Both the position numbers and the translations under genes were made by a program. Below, piece after piece: positions 12,368 through 24,356 of a stretch of 64,000 bases of DNA; position 1 is the stretch's first letter, and each line of letters begins with the position of its first letter. Origin of the DNA: Costus lasius. Lineage: Eukaryota; Streptophyta; Magnoliopsida; Zingiberales; Costaceae. The notes beneath the pieces are model-generated. The model ran no database searches, had not been told where the DNA came from, and worked only from the letters and a program-made list of their open reading frames with translations. The stretch spans positions 9,903,957-9,967,956 of the forward strand of contig CM050450.1 in the NCBI GenBank assembly GCA_027563935.2. Direction: 5' to 3'.

Positions 12368-14906
12368 TCATGCAATCATCCATGTCAAATGCCGATGTCG
12401 AACCCATTTGGCAGCAAGATGAACTCCAATAGACAGTGCAGCAAGCAAGAGAGGCACTGGAAGTCTTCTACCAGTTGCAGGAAGCTTGCTCCTTCCAAGT
12501 TGTACTGAGGTCTTAGAATGCTGAAAGATAGCAAGAGCCAAGTACAAACTTATCACTAGGCCTCTCACCCAGGGCTCCCCAATAGCTGCTAAAACAGCAG
12601 CAGATGGCAATAGAGCTGAAACATAGTCTTTTTTGTTGATAAACCGTGAGTAACAAAATAACCCAGCAAGTAGCAACCAGAAGAGCAGCTCAGGAATAAA
12701 TCCTTCCACAGCACCAAAGCCAATACACCCTGCTAGTGTAAGCAGATGAGTTTGGCTGTTTACAGAATCTGGAACTGTGGCTTCAGCAAGAGATAATACA
12801 GCCGTGGAAAACAAGATTATCCTTGTAAGCTCAGGTACAGGAGCAAATGTCACTATATTGGCATAAACATATTTTGCAGAATAAAGGCAGAATTCGATGC
12901 ATCGTATAGTTTCAGTAACTAGATCACCAACAAAGTGGAATACCAAAGCTAGGACAAGTTTGCCTAAATAACTGAAGAAAAGCTTGACCGCTGATATGGT
13001 CTTTTTCCAATTTGTGAGCTCCCACAATACAGCCCGCCAAGCATAAACAGGAAAAATCAGTGCTGCAAGAAAAAAAAAAGATATTGTAAATAATATATTT
13101 GAAAACTAACATAATGCAAGTTCTAACATTTAGACTCATAGCTGATGTCAATAAATATCCTATGTCAATGAACTAAACTTGTCAACTCAGCTGACTATAT
13201 TTCATAACATGACATCTTCCATCGCTGGAAGGATTGTTTTTGAACTAATCTAAGAATATTTCACATTCCAATAAATTGTATACACCAATGTTTTAAAAAC
13301 TAATCCAAATTTTTTCAGTACATACTGGTCCGAGAAAAATCCAGACCAATACAATGCTATTAGGGGTGGGCAATCGGTAAATACCGATACCGAATAAACC
13401 GAACCAAATTTACCAATTACATATTTACCGAAAATTCCAAAATTGATACCGAACGAATAAAAAAAATTACCAACTAGCTACTAAACCGAATTTACCGAAT
13501 AATTTTCGGTAAATTCAGTAAATTACCGATTTACCAATTTAAATTATTTTATTCCTATAAATATAATATTTTTTATTTTTATATATTTATTAAATAAAAT
13601 TTAATAATTTTATATTTATATCAGTAAATTACCAACCGAATTTACTGAATTTACCGATTAAATTACCGAATTTGGTAATCGGGTAAATAAAATTAAGTAT
13701 ATTAATTTTAATCGATAAAATTGGTTTTTTACCGAATCAAAAAAATTTAAACGATGCTGAAACCAATAACCGATGTATAAAAAAAATATTACTGATACCA
13801 ATACCGATTAAACCAAACCGAATTTACCGAACAAATCAGTAATTACCAAATTTACCAATCTGAATGCTCACCCCTACATGCTATGTCGGTATATTCGGTA
13901 TCAAAATTTTCATGTGTCGATGCATCTCATATGTACCAGACCAACACTATACTAGACCGAAATCCAAAACCTTGGTATAAACCATTCTCCTTTTAAATGT
14001 TCTACTGCGTTGTTGACCATGTATGCCTGCTAAGTGTCCTTTATTTACTACATGTCTCTAGTTAGCCTCTTGTCAATAAGAAACTTGGATCTGCAGCAGT
14101 TACAATTTGTCTCATTTTCATCCATGCAATACTGATGAGTGTCAGAATATAATAATCATTATTCACATTTCAAAAAAAAAATAATGTTAAACCATACAAT
14201 TTAAATTTTACAGGGAAAAACTCCCTGAACTCGCTCACACATGTATACCATAATTAAGAATATGAACACTGAAAGGCCTAATAGCACCAAATAGGTAACT
14301 ACATTTCTTAATTTACATTATTCTTCGTGAAACTGAAGACTGCATAATTCGCCATGACCAAGTTAACAATTAGTGACCTAGGTCACAAAGTTAACTCCGC
14401 AAATTTAAGCACCATCACCAAGTCACAGAACACCCCAAGGAGCAAGCAAAATCAATCTAAATAATAAATAAAAGCACAAAGACTGAACCAGATAAGAAAC
14501 CATAAGAACATAACCCATCGCTTATCCGATTTTCCATACCGACAAACCAAGGCCACCTCACTGGGCGATCAGGGACTTCCTTTGCGAGATGCCGGAACCT
14601 CTCGGGCATCGTGCTCTTTCCCCTCGCCTCATCCGCCTCATCGACCGGTGCAGTCTCCGGCGCCTCGCCACCCCCATTTCGAGCAATGAATGGGAGAAAT
14701 CCCCGCTCGGTTCTTGAAGAAAACCCTAAGCGTATCCAAGAAGGTAAAGGTTTCGGATGAGAAGGCCTAGCGAATGTGAAATTTCTGCCAGTCCTCGGGA
14801 GATGGGAAGAGGCTCTAGATTTACGGGCTAAGAGAAGAGGAGCGCAGAGACATGGAGAGTTTCTTGTGCCGAGAGAACTGAAAGCGGGGTGAGCAATTGA
14901 AGCCAT
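12368..14906 (-). CDS. Plastid-targeted multi-pass membrane protein (EMB1923-like, tentative)
   Basis: Two exons: 14906-14540 and 13062-12368. The junction joins in phase (G|CA gives Ala), giving 353 residues. Residues 1 to about 75 are rich in Ser, Arg and Pro with few acids, a typical chloroplast transit peptide. They are followed by an acidic stretch and a conserved-looking block, FRHLAKEVPDRPVRWPWFVA, then VYAWRAVLWEL spanning the junction. Exon 2 encodes roughly four to five hydrophobic segments (near ISAVKLFFSYL, LTRIILFSTAVLSL, ELLFWLLLAGLF, VISLYLALAIF, PLLLAALSIGV), so an envelope or thylakoid membrane protein is likely. The block resembles my memory of the Arabidopsis EMB1923 family, but I cannot verify this. 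The single intron of about 1.5 kb holds nested MITEs. Function is unknown. Confidence 0.8.
13290..13985. mobile_element. Older MITE-like repeat split by the hAT MITE
   Basis: Sequence either side of 13361-13876 has mirrored parts: ACCAATGTTTTAAAAAC at the left, and ACCAAGGTTTTGGATTTCGG when the right flank is read in reverse. Both also contain CCAGACCAA blocks. A similar motif (TACCAG..GATA and ATACCAGACCG) lies at 41569-41672 in another intron. Exact ends are uncertain. Confidence 0.45.
13361..13876. mobile_element. hAT-type MITE in the intron, 8-bp target duplication
   Basis: Starts TAGGGGTGGGCAATCGGTAA and ends GCTCACCCCTA, giving inverted termini of the hAT TAGGGGTG type. Flanks are AATGCTAT (13353-13360) and CATGCTAT (13877-13884), an 8-bp duplication with one mismatch. 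The interior is AT-rich and repeats ACCGAATTTACC. It has no coding capacity. Confidence 0.85.
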
Positions 14907-15551
14907 GGAGAGAAAGGCAGAGGCTGAGAGGCTGAGAGGCTGAGAGCTCTCAAATAAACCCTAGAAAATCCTCCATTCCCCGCTGGTTTTCGAAAGCCCT
15001 AACACCCAACGCCATCCTATGCTGAACTGCCGACACGAGTTTGGGTCGGGCATCCAATCAGTGGGCTTTTATAGCACCCCTCGGAATTAGGATTAAGCGT
15101 GGGCCGAAAGAATATTGTTGGGCTTTTTACTCTAATTCCGGTTATCAAATTATTATAATTAATAATATCATTACTTTTATTGTAGATATGCAAAGTATTT
15201 ACAAAAAAGATATTTTACAAAAATATTATTGTGGCAAAAATTATGTTAAAAATTCATAAAAAAATAAAATACATTCTGTAAATTGTATAATAAAAATACA
15301 AATAAATTTTAGAAAAATCTAAGTACACTATTTTATCATATGCACAACAATCTCCACTAGCTATAATATACTTGTTTTGACTTCGGACAAAAAAATTATA
15401 ATTTGTAAATTAAATTGCAATAAATCGACAAGAGTTGCTGAAATTCACATATGTGTATCTCGGTTACAAAATCACCAAATCGCTAGAGTTCAGTTGACTT
15501 TCCAGTATTCGATCGCAATACAAGTCAAATTATCAAACAGTATCGTTTTAA
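14907..15551. other. Intergenic between two minus-strand genes
   Basis: The first ~100 bp upstream of the 14906 start codon is probably 5' UTR and promoter. The remainder is AT-rich with no recognised gene. The 3' end of the kinase gene lies at its right edge. Confidence 0.5.
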
Positions 15552-17124
15552 TTACATGCGTTCCATGTTTTCCTGATCCTTGTATCTCAACGAGCTGCAA
15601 GGTTCTTGGCCGCCCCTGTCGGATGCCGGCGACGTCGACAGACTCCTAGGCACCGCCGCCGTTTCCTCCTTTTGGGCTCCAGTATCGTTTGGCGCCGCCA
15701 GATGCTCCAGAGCCGTCACCACGTCACTAATCACCGGCCGATTTCCTGCGTCGTCCTGCAGGCACATCGCCGCCACTGCCAGAGCTTGGTACAGCCCTTT
15801 CACGGGGTACTTACCTTCCAGCGAGGGGTCAGCCATCTCTACGAACCTACTTCTATCTTTGAACAGCGGCTCCGCCTGCATGCATGCATGGATATACATT
15901 CATGCACGAGATTATTACTCTGGATGAACTTAGTCAACTCACGTACCCAGTGAACAAGATTCTGCTCATGTGTGGGCTTTGAGGTGTCGATGGCTCGCCT
16001 GCCGGTTATGATCTCGAGAAAGACGACGCCGAAGCTATACACGTCGGACATTTTTGTCAGCTTCCCAGTCAACGCGTACTCGGGAGCGCAGTAGCCGTAA
16101 GTTCCCATAACCCTAGTCGACACATGGCTATTGTCTCCGACAGGGCCGACCTTTGCCAACCCGAAATCTGATAACTTAGGTTTGTAATCGTCGTCCAGAA
16201 GAATGTTGGATGCTTTCAGATCTCTGTAGATCACCGGAGGATTTGCAGTGTCGTGCAGATACTCCAATCCTTTGGCTGCACCTTCTGCTATCTTCATTCT
16301 CGTGCTCCAATCCAGTGGCTTCTGGCCTGGGCAAAGATCTGCATGCATATAAGCAAGACTCAGTGTTCATCAGTAAATAAACGTCGTTCATCTATCCAAA
16401 AATCTTGATATATACCGAGAAGATGATCCTCAAGCGCCCCCTGTGGCATGTACTCATAGACTAGAATCCTTTGATCTCCATCAGCGCAGTAGCCCATTAA
16501 GTTTACTAGATTTGGATGATGGAGAAGACTGAGCATCAGAACCTCAACAAGGAACTCCCGGTTCCCCTGCAAGCCATTCCTTTCGAGCTGCTTGACGGCG
16601 ATCTCCTGCAGACAAATCATGAATTGAGATGGCGAATGTGCAGGCGGAAAGTTCAGATCGTTCTGCAATTGGCATCGATTACTTGGTTTGTATCTGCGAG
16701 GCGTCCTCTGTACACTCTGCCGAATCCACCTTCGCCGACGAGCGCTTCGTCTCTGAACTTGTTTGTCGCAGCTGAAAGTTCAGCGAAGGTGAAGACGCGA
16801 GCAGTGGTCTTTCCATTACCTAGCCGCAGTATTTCTTCCGCGACAGATTTGTGCTTGAAAGTATCTGCATGCAAAAAGTCAACTGCTAGTTCACTTCTAA
16901 GCTCAGGAGGCAAGAAATCAAGTACTCCATGAAGAACATATCTCCCCTAAAGTATGTATATGTCAAAATTTGAAGCAAAATGAGATACAAATACCTGATT
17001 CAAACGAAAGGTTATTAACAAGGGAGGTCAGTGGATCTCCTACTTTTCCAACTTCCTTGTCCGGAGTCGGCGGCTGCTCCTCTTTCGCATTGTTTGACGA
17101 TTTGAAGCAGCAAAGGTAGCCCAT
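15552..17124 (-). CDS. Receptor-like cytoplasmic kinase, RLCK-VII / PBS1-like (PBL) family
   Basis: Five exons (17124-16995, 16864-16683, 16605-16416, 16338-15947, 15875-15552) join in phase to 405 residues. Exon 1 starts [10 protein letters not shown]: Gly2 is a myristoylation site and Cys5/Cys6 likely palmitoylation sites, so the kinase should sit at the plasma membrane. The kinase domain begins at [13 protein letters not shown]. It has a P-loop [11 protein letters not shown], the catalytic Lys in EIAVKQL (first codons of exon 3), the active-site motif [32 protein letters not shown] and [15 protein letters not shown]. The Tyr in place of His before RD is normal for this family. The C-terminal tail is Ser/Gly-rich. 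PBL kinases relay signals from pattern-recognition and other receptor kinases. All catalytic residues are present, so it should be active. The exact PBL ortholog was not assigned. Confidence 0.93.
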
Positions 17125-18449
17125 CAACCCTAATTTTCGTCTTCAACTTGAGCTGTATAATCCACGGTTCAGCGCCAAGAAGAAGGAGAAGATTAATCAA
17201 AATCCTATCTACCGACGAAAGGACATTAAGGAAGAACACAATTTGACCCTGAGGATCAACCAAACAGTCGATCCATTCAGGCAAAAGATTGATGGAGTAA
17301 ATCCAGGATAAATGCGAAGAAGTTAATTTAGGAAAATGGAAGGAGCAGCCTCGATCAAGTTCTTGCCATTAATTAATTCTGTCTTCTTCCTGTTCTTTAA
17401 TGCTAGCAGCTGCGACGAGAACAATGGCCCTGGTTCATCCTGCTAAACTTGGTTTGACAGCAGGGGAAGCGATTAAATTTGAGAAGATGAACACACTAAT
17501 TATCTCCCTACTGTCTATTAATAATGCACAAGATCAAATGCTAAATTGAAGGTTAGCGTTAATTAGGGTGATAACAGACCGCATTGCTTGAGCAAATTGG
17601 TTTCATTTATGCATCAAATCAACTGTGTCCAACATTTTGCTTAAACAAAAACTAAATGTAACTAAGAGAGCAAACATAGCTGTGCTGTGGATCCAGCGGG
17701 GATGGGATCCAATGGAGATTCTAGGGTTGTGGTTGCGCATTGCTAAGTTTAGTGTGTGTATTAGATAGATATAGAGCTGCAAGCAATCTTATTTTTAACA
17801 TGCAAAAAAGAGAAAATAATTAAAATTTAGATTAATCTAAAATAGGGTTAACAAATTAGGTTATAGGAACCTTAAAAGGAATTCTAGCAATTTAGAGATT
17901 TTTGTGCTAATTGTGCTAATCAAATTGAACTTAAATTATAACCTAATCAATCAACAATTCACTGTATATATACATACATATACATAAATTTAATTAGTTT
18001 AGTTGATAAGAACCTTAGTCAAGGTATATATACATGCATATACATAAATTTAATTAGTTTAGTTGATAAGAACCTTAGTCAAGGTCTTGAGGTAAATCCC
18101 TATTATTTCCCCAAATATTTAGGGACGAAATAAAATTTTGACAACTATGCAAGAAATCCACTTTTTATTTTTTTTAATTCTTTAATATATCCTAAACATT
18201 TATGCTCTTGCTTTTTTTGTTATCTTACTACATTCAATACATTCAAATCAACCTGACCATGATAAATCTGTATACCACTAAAAAACGGAGCACCAAACGA
18301 GTCTTATTTCTGAAATACACAGCTTGATAGCATCAAAATCTGCATCATCAATTTGAATGGCGAAGACGCACTAAAAATACTGGTAAACCACGGAAAGAAG
18401 TCACGTTCTTCCTCTTCGAGGGCTTTTGCACAGTTTGTTTCAGCTAGCC
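17125..18449. other. Intergenic, kinase promoter region and AT-rich DNA
   Basis: The first few hundred bases are the presumed 5' UTR and promoter of the PBL kinase. No further gene seen. Confidence 0.5.
17965..18084. repeat. Exact-period 60-bp tandem duplication
   Basis: Units 17965-18024 and 18025-18084 differ at only about one position (TACATACATATAC versus TACATGCATATAC). Both contain TAGTTTAGTTGATAAGAACC. Such similarity suggests a recent event. Confidence 0.95.
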
Positions 18450-18515
18450 GATCATTATGTTCGGATGGAATTTATCGTGGAAAGTATAAAAAATGCAACG
18501 ACTCTAGATGAAAAG
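18450..18515. mobile_element. Left arm of an inverted-repeat (foldback/MITE-like) element split by a gypsy insertion
   Basis: This flank, read forward (TTATGTTCGGATGGAATTTA, then GGAAAGTATAAAAAATGCAA), matches the reverse complement of the right flank of the gypsy element (TATGTTCTGTTGGATAGAAT, then GGAAAGGATGAAAAATGTAA). The gypsy therefore landed between the two arms of an older inverted-repeat element. Confidence 0.65.
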
Positions 18516-18826
18516 TGTTATGGATCGAAGCAAAAATCAACCAACAGAGAGCAAGACAGTGGAATCAAAGGAAGGCTAATAGTAAGGAAGCACAAAACAC
18601 ACCACCTCAACCGAAGGTCCTCTGGTAAGAACACGCCTCAGCGTCCACACTAACAAAATAGGAAATTTAGAAGCATGAATAATTCCAAAACCCTCCCTTG
18701 ATGGTGCCCTAATACATCCCTCCTCCACACCCCATTCCCTAGACCGGTTGGTTCACTGAACTAACCCTGGGTCCAGTTCAGTGTGAGTAGACCCTCCAAA
18801 CCGAGGTCTTAGCCAGTTCAGTAACA
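18516..18826 (-). repeat. 3' LTR of the gypsy element
   Basis: 311 bp, beginning TGTTATGGATCG and ending TTCAGTAACA on the plus strand. The element's last stop codon lies about ten bases inside (18835), beside a short purine-rich stretch (GTAGGGCGG on the minus strand) that is the likely polypurine tract. Confidence 0.93.
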
Positions 18827-18834
18827 ATACCGCC

Positions 18835-21800
18835 CTACTGAAGAATAGCCTTGTCCCCAAGGCTGCTGATGAACTCCGGAAACTGGGCACGCAGAATGTC
18901 CGCCTCTTCCCATGTGGCCTCCTCTTCACCGCGGGTGGACCAGCGAATAAGCCATTGGTCCACGGAGTCAGCTCCCCAGCGTATGCTCCTGGTCGCGAGG
19001 ATGGCCTCGGGTACACAGTGTGGAGATAGCTCCGCCTCCAATCTGGCAGGCAGGTCGGTTTGAGCAGTTTGGGTACCAATCGCCCATTTGACTTGGGACG
19101 CATGGAACATAGGATGAATTCGGGAATGAGGAGGAAGGTCTACCCGGTAAGCCACGATGCCCACCCGTTGAATGATGCGGAAAGGACCATAAAAGCGAGC
19201 CGCCAGTTTCTGATTGATCCTGCGAGCTACGGAGTGTTGACGGTGAGGTCGTAGCTTAATATAAACCATGTCCCCTTCGCTGTAGTTCACATCCCTGTGG
19301 TGTACATTAGCAAATTTTATCATCCGCTGTTGAGCCCGGTACAGATTATATTTGAGCTGTCTAAGAATCTCATCTCAGTCCAGTAAGTCACGTTCGACCG
19401 CATCTACGGCGGACTCTCCCAGGACATAATGATGAAGGGTTGGTGGGGGACGGCCATACACCACCTCGAACGGGGTCTTGCTGGCCGCAGAATGAAAACC
19501 AGTGTTGTACCAATACTCCGCCCAATGTAACCACTTTGCCCACTCCGTGGGCTGCTTCGAGGCAAAACAACGCAAGTAGGTCTCAAGGCATCGGTTTAGT
19601 ACTTCGGACTGACCGTTCGTTTCTGGGTGGTAAGATGAACTCATGCACAGCAATGTACCCTGGAAGCGAAACAGCTCGGACCAGAAACGACTGATAAAGA
19701 CGGGATCTCGATCACTCACGATCGAGCCCGGGACCCCATGGAGCCTCACCACTTCCCTAGCAAATAATTCCGCCACTGAGCTGGCCGAGTAGGGATGTTT
19801 CAGTGCGCAGAAATGGTCATACTTGGATAGTCTGTCCACCACAACGAGTATAGCGTCAACCCCCTTTGAGCGCGGCAGCCCCGTAATGAAATCCATCGCG
19901 ATATCATCTCATACTCGGTCTGGGATTGGCAGGGGTTGAAGAAAGCCGGCTGGTGACATGGTCTGATATTTCTATTGCTAACACACAGCACACTTAGCCA
20001 CTGCCCTGTAAATATCCTTCTTCATGCTAATCCAATAGACATTGTCTGCGATTCTCCTATACGTGCGGTATGCCCCGGAATGGGCCCTGCTGGCATGTTA
20101 TGACACTCCTAAAAAATAGTCCGGAACCAGCTCGAAGTAGCCGGTATCACCACCCGTCCTTTATACAATAACCGTCCCTTTTGTAGTTCGAACGGAGAGA
20201 CCCTGGTGGGGTGCCTAAGCAAATGTTCCACAACTTTCTTAAGGGTTGGATCCTGATTCAGAGGGGTATAGATATTGCCCTCAAGTTTGCATATTCGGGT
20301 AACCGTTACAAGGCATCGGCGGTGCGATTATCATTCCGTGGCTTATATAGAACCTCCATGTCATAGCCCAATAACTTTGCCAGCCAATTTTGTTGGTCCG
20401 GGGTGGTAATTCGTTGCTCCAGAACGTGCCTCAAAGCTTTCTGGTCCGTATGAACCTTGAACTTCCGCCCCAAGAGATAGAGCCTCCAATGTTGAACTGC
20501 GAGAACTAACGCCATAAGCTCCTTCTCATACGTAGATTTGGCCAAATTACCATCTGATAATGCCTTGCTGAAATAGGCTATTGGTTTCCCTTGCTGCATC
20601 AGAACTGCCCCCAATCCCCCTCCCTGACGCATCACACTCGACGATGAACTCTTTGGTGAAGTCCGGCAAGACCAACATCAAAGCCGTCGTCATGACTTCC
20701 TTCAATTTAGCAAAAGCTTCCTCGGCCTCCTTGTCTCAATGGAATCCATCTTTCTTCAGTAGCGAAGTGAGAGATTTGGCTATCTTTCCGTAGTCCTTCA
20801 CAAATCTCCTATAGTACCCCGTGAGGCCTAAGAAACCGCGCACTTGTTTGACTGTGGTTGGAGTTGGCCACTGATGAACGCTACTTATTTTCCTGGGATC
20901 CATGGCCACCCCTCCAGGTTGGATGATATGGCCCAAGTACTCCACCTGAGTTTGCCCAAAACTGCACTTAGCTTTGTTGGCTACCATCTGGTTGGTACGG
21001 AGCATGGCTAGGGTTCAGCTTAAGTGTTCCAAGTGTTGCTCCCATGACTTGCTATAGATTAGTATATCGTTAAAAAATACCAGAATAAATTTGCACAAGT
21101 ATGGTCGGAAAGCTTCATTCATCACGGTCTGGAACATTGCGGGGGCGTTCTTGAGACCAAAGGGCATGACTCGGAACTCGTAGTGGCTCGAGTGGGTGCG
21201 AAATGTCGTCTTGTGGATATCCTCAGGTCGGACTTTTATTTGGTGATACCCTGAGCACAAATCGATCTTGGAGAAGTACTGTACCCCGTACAGTTCATCA
21301 GTGAGTTCTTCGATAACCGAAATAGGGTACTTGTCGGAGATCATAATTTTGTTGAGCGCGTGGTAATCCATACAAAACCGTCAGCTACCATCCTTTTTCC
21401 TCATGAGAATTATCGGGCTGGAATAATGACTCGAACTGGGCTGAATGATTCCTGCCAACAGCATTTGTTGCACGAGTCGTTCCATCTCATCCTTCTAGTG
21501 ATTGGCATAACGGTAGGGTCTTACCAGCACCGGACCCTCCCCTGGCTGCGTGACAATCGCGTGATCAAATTCCCTGACGGGTGGAAAAATAGTAATGTCC
21601 AAAAACACATCCTCAAATGATGCCAACAAGGATTGCAATTGGCAATTCTATCGCTGCGGCAGGGACTGTTGCCCCCTTGCCTCCAGGGAAAACTTTCCAC
21701 TGCCCACACAATGCCCTGAAACTCTACATCCAACTGGCCACCCAGACCCTTGATCGTGATCGGGGAGCGGACCAAGGATGGGTCCCCTCTGATGATGCGC

Positions 21801-22370
21801 TCCTGCCCCTCCTATGATAACTTCATATACTTTTGCCCCCAGTCTACTCTGATTTCCCCCAGCGTTTCCAACCATGCCATGCCGAGCACCATGTCAACTC
21901 CGCCCAGACCGAAAAGGTAGGCCTGTAGTGTAGTGTCATAGTCCCCCAACATCACCGCCAGCTGCTCGCACTTGCCATGGGCTGACACCCGTCCCCCGTC
22001 GCCAAGGCTGACCTTGTACGTCGGTGTGGGGGGTAATGTGCCACCCGTTCTCCTTAACTAATCGATCTGATATGAAATTATAGCTAGCCCCGTTGTCGAT
22101 GAGGATGGCGGCCGATACACCATTAATGGTTCCTTTGAGCTTCATAGTACATGGCCCTGTGATGTCGCCTATGGAATGTAGGGATAGCTCCATCATGTTG
22201 CAAGTGGGTGATCTAGGGTCCCCTTCACCTTCAGCACATGCCAGACTTTCTGCCTCCACTTCACCCCTTTCTTCTTGCGATTCATCATCTTCTGCGAGTA
22301 AGGTAATACGAAGACTTTTGTTGCCACATTGATGCATGGGGTGATACGGCTGGTCGCAACGAAAACACAA
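18835..22370 (-). pseudogene. Gypsy pol remnant: zinc knuckle, protease, RT, RNase H, integrase, chromodomain
   Basis: Recognised in order on the minus strand. Zinc knuckle CFRCDQPYHPMHQC (about 22370-22329). Retropepsin core with the D-S/T-G site reading DNG (near 22115). Reverse transcriptase 21371-20736, whose usual FFDD catalytic box reads FFND (near 21070). RNase H (20635-20306). Integrase DDE core with Asp in VVVDRLSKY, Asp in VSDRDPVF and Glu in GQSEVLNR (19896-19375). C-terminal chromodomain (about 19010-18850). Stops interrupt the frame near 21496, 21382, 21016, 20733, 19970, 19966, 19911 and 19376, among others. An extra G near 20625 shifts frame at the start of the RNase H block. 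No functional product is possible. Confidence 0.93.
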
Positions 22371-22384
22371 GCCTTTCTCCCTTT

Positions 22385-23702
22385 TGTTGATGTAGTCCTA
22401 GTACGACATGGCTCTTCCCCCTCTCATCTGGTCACCTTGGATCACGCTACCCGAAGACGATCGAGCGTGGCTCCCGTCTCTAGTAGTGGCGCGCGGTACG
22501 CCTTCCCCCCTTGTTCCCCCTTGTTGTACCACTTGAATTCCGCTTCCCGCTCTCTGTGTGTTCTGAGGGTTTGTTGGGGGAGACACAAACACCCATGAAG
22601 ACCTACTGGTAGTAAACCCTCCTGTACCTGAAGAACTCTTCCCTGGAAGTGCCCCGGTTGGAACACGGGGTTTTAGCTCGCCTCCGCCAAAAATTTCCTT
22701 CTTGATGACGCGGGCTAGGGTCATAGCCCTTAATATAGTACTAGGGAAGAATGTTCGTACTCGTTCTCGAATCTTAGGCTTCAGTCCCTTCAAAAAGAAC
22801 CCTAAGTACTGCTGTTCGGTCAGGTCCGGTATCTGGGAGACAATTTCTTCAGATGCCGTGATGTACTCCGTCACCGTTCTGTTGCCTTGTTCGAGGGCCG
22901 CCAGACGCTCATAGGTATTGGTGGCCGGGAAATCACTGTATCGCTGCGCTATCTCCACCTTCAACCCTTCCCAAGTCATATTTGGGATCCTCCTCCTCAA
23001 CCACCGAAACCAATGATTGGCTGGTCCCTCCATGCTGATGAAGGCTAAAGATATCTTGTAATCCTCGGTTGTACCTTAAATATCAAAGTATTGTTCCGCT
23101 CTGGCTATCCACCCAATCGGATCAGTACCATCGAAGGTCGGTAGCTCCACACGCCTATGTATTATTCGGCGTTCCTCATTTCCCATCGAGTCTCAATCCA
23201 CGTCGACTCCGGCTCGTCCTCCGCCATGTCACCTCGTCTCCATGTAAAGGCCAGGAGCTTGTGGGCCGATGCCTAGTTCGGGCTATCCCCAGCGATCCTC
23301 TCGCATCCTGGGTGGCCGATAAGGCTCATTTCGGATGTCCGGAGCCTCTATTCCTTCGTCCAGGCCACGCACTCCACGTGAACCCCCAGCCGCAGAATGG
23401 ATCGTCGGTTGCTCCGCCCTTTTCTCCTTCGCGATCTCAGACAATAGGCCGCGCATCTCGTCCAAGGTGTCGAGACGGCGGTCCATCTCCATGTGGCAAT
23501 GGTTCAACTTCGAAATCTCCTCCCAGGTTTGGCGGCGCTCATCAACCGCCTGCTGCCGCTCTTCAGCCAGCGCCAAAACCTCCCGCCTGCGATCCTCTCC
23601 AGCCCTTTGCAAATCGGCTTGTACGGCAGCCATGGAAGTTTGCAACTCCGCCAACGACTTCTCCAGGTTATCCAGCTGTGACTCACTCTGAGTAGTTGCC
23701 AT
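22385..23702 (-). pseudogene. Gypsy gag remnant
   Basis: The N-terminal part (23702-23283) is a coiled coil rich in Glu, Arg and Gln (SLAELQTSMAAVQADLQRAG). The retrotransposon gag core follows (MEGPANHWFRWLRRR, then LAALEQGNRTVTEYITASEE, within 23033-22398). In-frame stops separate the pieces, including one at about 23075 before the core and one at about 22397 just before the zinc knuckle. Confidence 0.9.
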
Positions 23703-24053
23703 CAGATGCGGCTGCCCGACTTGTGTAGGAGCTCTCGCGGTCCCCCCTTCAACCTCGTCGAACCTCGGCGGCTGCTCGCTTCCACCAATGATGCCGCCAA
23801 TACCTCACACGCCCTTCTGGCTACCGCCTCCCACGCTCGTTTTCGTCTTCCGCCAAGAAGAGGCAAGAGGACCTTGCCGATAATATCCATCGGCAACCCT
23901 TTTTCTTTCCGCCGCCGCCCCACACGTCGCTCAGCCGCGGTGTTGAAAGCGCCCCGATGCGACGCCGCACATACGCGATGTTCGCTCCCCTTCGCCTGCG
24001 ATGCTAGGCGCAGTGGATACGCCCCTTCCGGATCCGACAGGTCGGACCAAGAT

Positions 24054-24356
24054 TGTTACGGATCGAAGCAAGAATCCAACCAACAGACAGCAAGACAGTG
24101 GAATCAAAGGAAGGCTAATAGTAAGGAAGCACAAAACACACCACCTCAACCGGAGGTCTTCCGGTGAGAACACGCCTCAGCGTCCACACTAACAAAACAG
24201 GTAATCTAGAAGCATGAATAATTCCAAAACCCTCCCCTGATGGTGCTCTAATACATCCCTCCTCCACACCCCATTCCCTGGACCGGTTGAACCAACCCTG
24301 GTCCAGTTTGGCATGAGTAGACCCTCCAAATCGGGGTCTTAGCCGGTTCAGTAACA
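24054..24356 (-). repeat. 5' LTR of the gypsy element
   Basis: 303 bp, beginning TGTTACGGATCG and ending TTCAGTAACA on the plus strand. It is collinear with 18516-18826 except for substitutions, mostly transitions, and a length difference near 24287 (GGTTGAACCAACC). Confidence 0.93.

Larger units (their letters stand above)
18516..24356 (-). mobile_element. Ty3/gypsy LTR retrotransposon, chromovirus type, inactive
   Basis: 5841 bp. It is bounded by two similar LTRs with TG..CA ends and near-matching 5-bp flanks (AAAAG left, TAAAG right). Minus-strand order is gag, zinc knuckle, protease, RT, RNase H, integrase, chromodomain, the Ty3/gypsy chromovirus arrangement. The small size and ~300-bp LTRs resemble the Reina lineage. 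The LTRs differ at roughly 17-20 positions plus small indels by eye, so it is not very young. Many stops and at least one frameshift make it non-coding today. The sequence just inside the 5' LTR (TTGGTCCGACC) is not the usual initiator-Met primer site. Confidence 0.95.

Noticed and set aside
17015..17284. 89-codon minus-strand frame upstream of the kinase
   Set aside because: Overlaps kinase exon 1 in another frame; the true frame gives the MGYLCC acylation motif and joins the kinase exons in phase.
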